Shown: piece after piece, positions 61,576-64,000 of the stretch
Position numbering within the stretch: the first letter of the stretch is position 1
Layout of the letters: the number at the start of each line of letters is the position of its first letter
Assembly: GCF_002305855.1 (NCBI RefSeq)
Contig: NZ_CP022163.1
Span: 6,076,292 to 6,140,291 of the forward strand
Direction of reading: 5' to 3'
DNA: 64,000 nucleotides
From: Melittangium boletus DSM 14713
Lineage (GTDB): Bacteria; Myxococcota; Myxococcia; Myxococcales; Myxococcaceae
The notes under the pieces: model-generated
Seen by the model: only the letters and a program-made list of their open reading frames with translations
What the model was told of the DNA's origin: nothing
Databases searched by the model: none
Program-made: the position numbers and the translations under genes

Positions 61576-62904
61576 CTACCGCACGGGCTCGTCCCCCAGG
61601 GCCCGGAGCCGACGCCACAAGGTGACGCGGCTGATGCCTAGCAGGCGGGCGGCCTGGGTGCGGTTGCCTCCCGCCTGTTCCAGCACGGCCCGGAGGGTGG
61701 CTGGATCCAGCTCCTCCGCCGGGGGCCTGTCGACGGGGAGGGGCGCGGGCCTCGCGGTGCGGGTGGCGAGGGACGGAGGACGGGACTCGGAGAACTCGGG
61801 GGGCAGATCGGCCTCGTGCAGCACGGGACCCTCGCCGATGACGAAGGCGTACTCCATCACGTTGCGCAGCTCGCGCACATTGCCCGGCCAGTCATGGTGC
61901 TGCAGCAGCCGTTGGGCACCCGGGGAGATGCGCTCCACGTGACGCGAGCCCTGGCGCTCCAGCTGGCCGAGGAAGCGCCGGGCCAGGGGGAGGATGTCGC
62001 CGCGCCGCTCGCGCAAGGAGGGCAGGAAGAGCGGCACCACGCGCAGCCGGTACATCAGGTCCGCGCGGAAGCGGCCCTCCTCCACCTCGCGGCGCAGCGC
62101 CCGGTGGGTGGCGGCGACGATGCGCACGTCCACCGGCACCGACGCGCGCCCGCCCACGGGAATGACGGTGCGCGTCTCGAGCACCCGCAGCAGCTTGCCC
62201 TGGAGCTCCAGCGGAATCTCCCCCACCTCGTCGAGGAAGAGCGTCCCCCCGTCCGCGAGCCGGAAGTGGCCCGGGCTGTCGCGCACCGCGCCGGTGAAGG
62301 CGCCGCGCACGTGGCCGAACAGTTCGCTCTCCAACAGGCTGGGCGGCAGCGCGGCACAGTTGATGGCGCGGAAGGGCCCCTTGCGTCGCGGGGAGATGGC
62401 GTGCAGGGCGTTGGCCACCAGCTCCTTGCCCGTGCCGGACTCGCCGCGCACCAGCACGCTCGACTCGGTGCGCGCCACCTTCTCCACGAGGCGGAAAAGG
62501 TGCTTCATCCCGGGCTCGCGCGTCCACATGCCGTGGAACGTCTCCGCGGCGTCCCCCTCGGAAGAGGAGCCCTCGGGTTCGTCGCCGAGCAACACCACCC
62601 ATCCCCGTCGCTGCCTTCCCTCTCCCAGGGCCACGGCGCGCACGCGCATTCCGGTGCCACCGCCAGCCGGTGTGGCCTCGAGCGCGCGCCCTTGGAGCAG
62701 CAGCGCCTCGATTCCCTCGGGGCCCTCGGAGATGCCCAGCACTTCCGTGAGCGGCCTTCCCGGTTGGAACGAGGCACCGAGCCGTGTCGGGGCCTCGGGG
62801 GTGGCGGCGGTCACGCGCCGCCAGGCATCGACGAGCAGCAGGGGGCCCGCCAGGGTTTCCAGGGCGGCGAGTTCGAGGGAGGGCAGGGGAGGCGAGAGGG
62901 TCAT
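61576..62904 (-). CDS. Sigma-54-dependent transcriptional activator of the sulfur cluster (FisR-like position)
   Basis: A 442-residue bacterial enhancer-binding protein. The N-terminal sensory domain (about 1-125) looks PAS-like. The AAA+ domain has Walker A GESGTGKE, the sigma-54 contact loop GAFTGA, Walker B GGTLFLDEVGE and the arginine-finger region FRADLMYRLRV. A Fis-type helix-turn-helix ends the protein (AARLLGISRVTLWRRLRAL). By position it should control sulfide oxidation genes, as FisR does. The sensory domain contains no cysteine at all, so FisR-type sulfane-sulfur sensing by cysteines cannot apply. It lies 13 bp after the SQR gene. Confidence 0.9.
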   Translation of the reverse strand: MTLSPPLPSLELAALETLAGPLLLVDAWRRVTAATPEAPTRLGASFQPGRPLTEVLGISEGPEGIEALLLQGRALEATPAGGGTGMRVRAVALGEGRQRRGWVVLLGDEPEGSSSEGDAAETFHGMWTREPGMKHLFRLVEKVARTESSVLVRGESGTGKELVANALHAISPRRKGPFRAINCAALPPSLLESELFGHVRGAFTGAVRDSPGHFRLADGGTLFLDEVGEIPLELQGKLLRVLETRTVIPVGGRASVPVDVRIVAATHRALRREVEEGRFRADLMYRLRVVPLFLPSLRERRGDILPLARRFLGQLERQGSRHVERISPGAQRLLQHHDWPGNVRELRNVMEYAFVIGEGPVLHEADLPPEFSESRPPSLATRTARPAPLPVDRPPAEELDPATLRAVLEQAGGNRTQAARLLGISRVTLWRRLRALGDEPVR

Positions 62905-62917
62905 GAGCGAGGGTCGC

Positions 62918-64000
<1,083 letters not shown>

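Overview
This is very GC-rich DNA of myxobacterial type, most likely Cystobacter/Archangium-like Myxococcota. The basis is the extreme GC at codon position 3, many hybrid histidine kinases, a bacteriophytochrome operon, an ElbD-type multidomain ether-lipid enzyme, a Lys/Ala-rich histone-like protein and a lipoprotein toxin/immunity pair. Genes are tightly packed, with many 4-bp start/stop overlaps. I saw no rRNA, complete tRNA, CRISPR array, insertion sequence or prophage.

Layout. 1-4.5 kb: end of a membrane protein, an SGNH esterase lipoprotein, and a ClpA/B-like AAA+ protein fused to a degenerate release-factor-2-like domain. 4.9-7.3 kb: a compact microviridin-type graspetide cluster, with a two-core precursor and both ATP-grasp ligases. 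7.3-8.1 kb: an E1-like (ThiF) protein and a small putative beta-grasp protein. 8.1-12.4 kb: DUF1684, DUF2231 and a GH31 alpha-glucosidase. 12.4-15.4 kb: a minus-strand operon of a vWA protein, an unknown protein and a JAMM peptidase; with the E1-like pair this could be a dispersed ubiquitin-like system. 15.5-25.1 kb: signalling genes (a double-kinase hybrid, a phytochrome/response regulator/kinase operon, a sigma factor and a zinc-finger protein). 25-31 kb: housekeeping and hypothetical genes and a UvrD/PcrA helicase. 31-32.7 kb: a lipoprotein with a PD-(D/E)XK nuclease signature overlapping a DUF3396-type immunity gene, resembling SitA/SitI cassettes. 32.7-39.4 kb: MATE pump, adenosine deaminase, an SDR lacking its catalytic residues, GlgC and an FHA-GGDEF cyclase. 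39.4-47.2 kb: a four-gene operon (HAD, LarA-like, ElbD-like, epimerase) matching alkyl ether lipid synthesis. 47.8-48.2 kb: a Lys/Ala-tail plus SWIB protein behind a 600-bp structured leader. 48.3-53.5 kb: treY-glgX. 53.6-59.7 kb: TerC, ApaG, ferrochelatase, TsaC and an SRPBCC-epimerase fusion. 59.6-64 kb: a sulfide/persulfide oxidation cluster (SQR, sigma-54 activator, persulfide dioxygenase-rhodanese, TauE).

The most promising candidates for new biology are the two-core graspetide, the AAA+/pseudo-release-factor fusion, the E1/JAMM/vWA set and the SitA-like toxin pair. All functional statements rest on reading motifs by eye; no database search was run.
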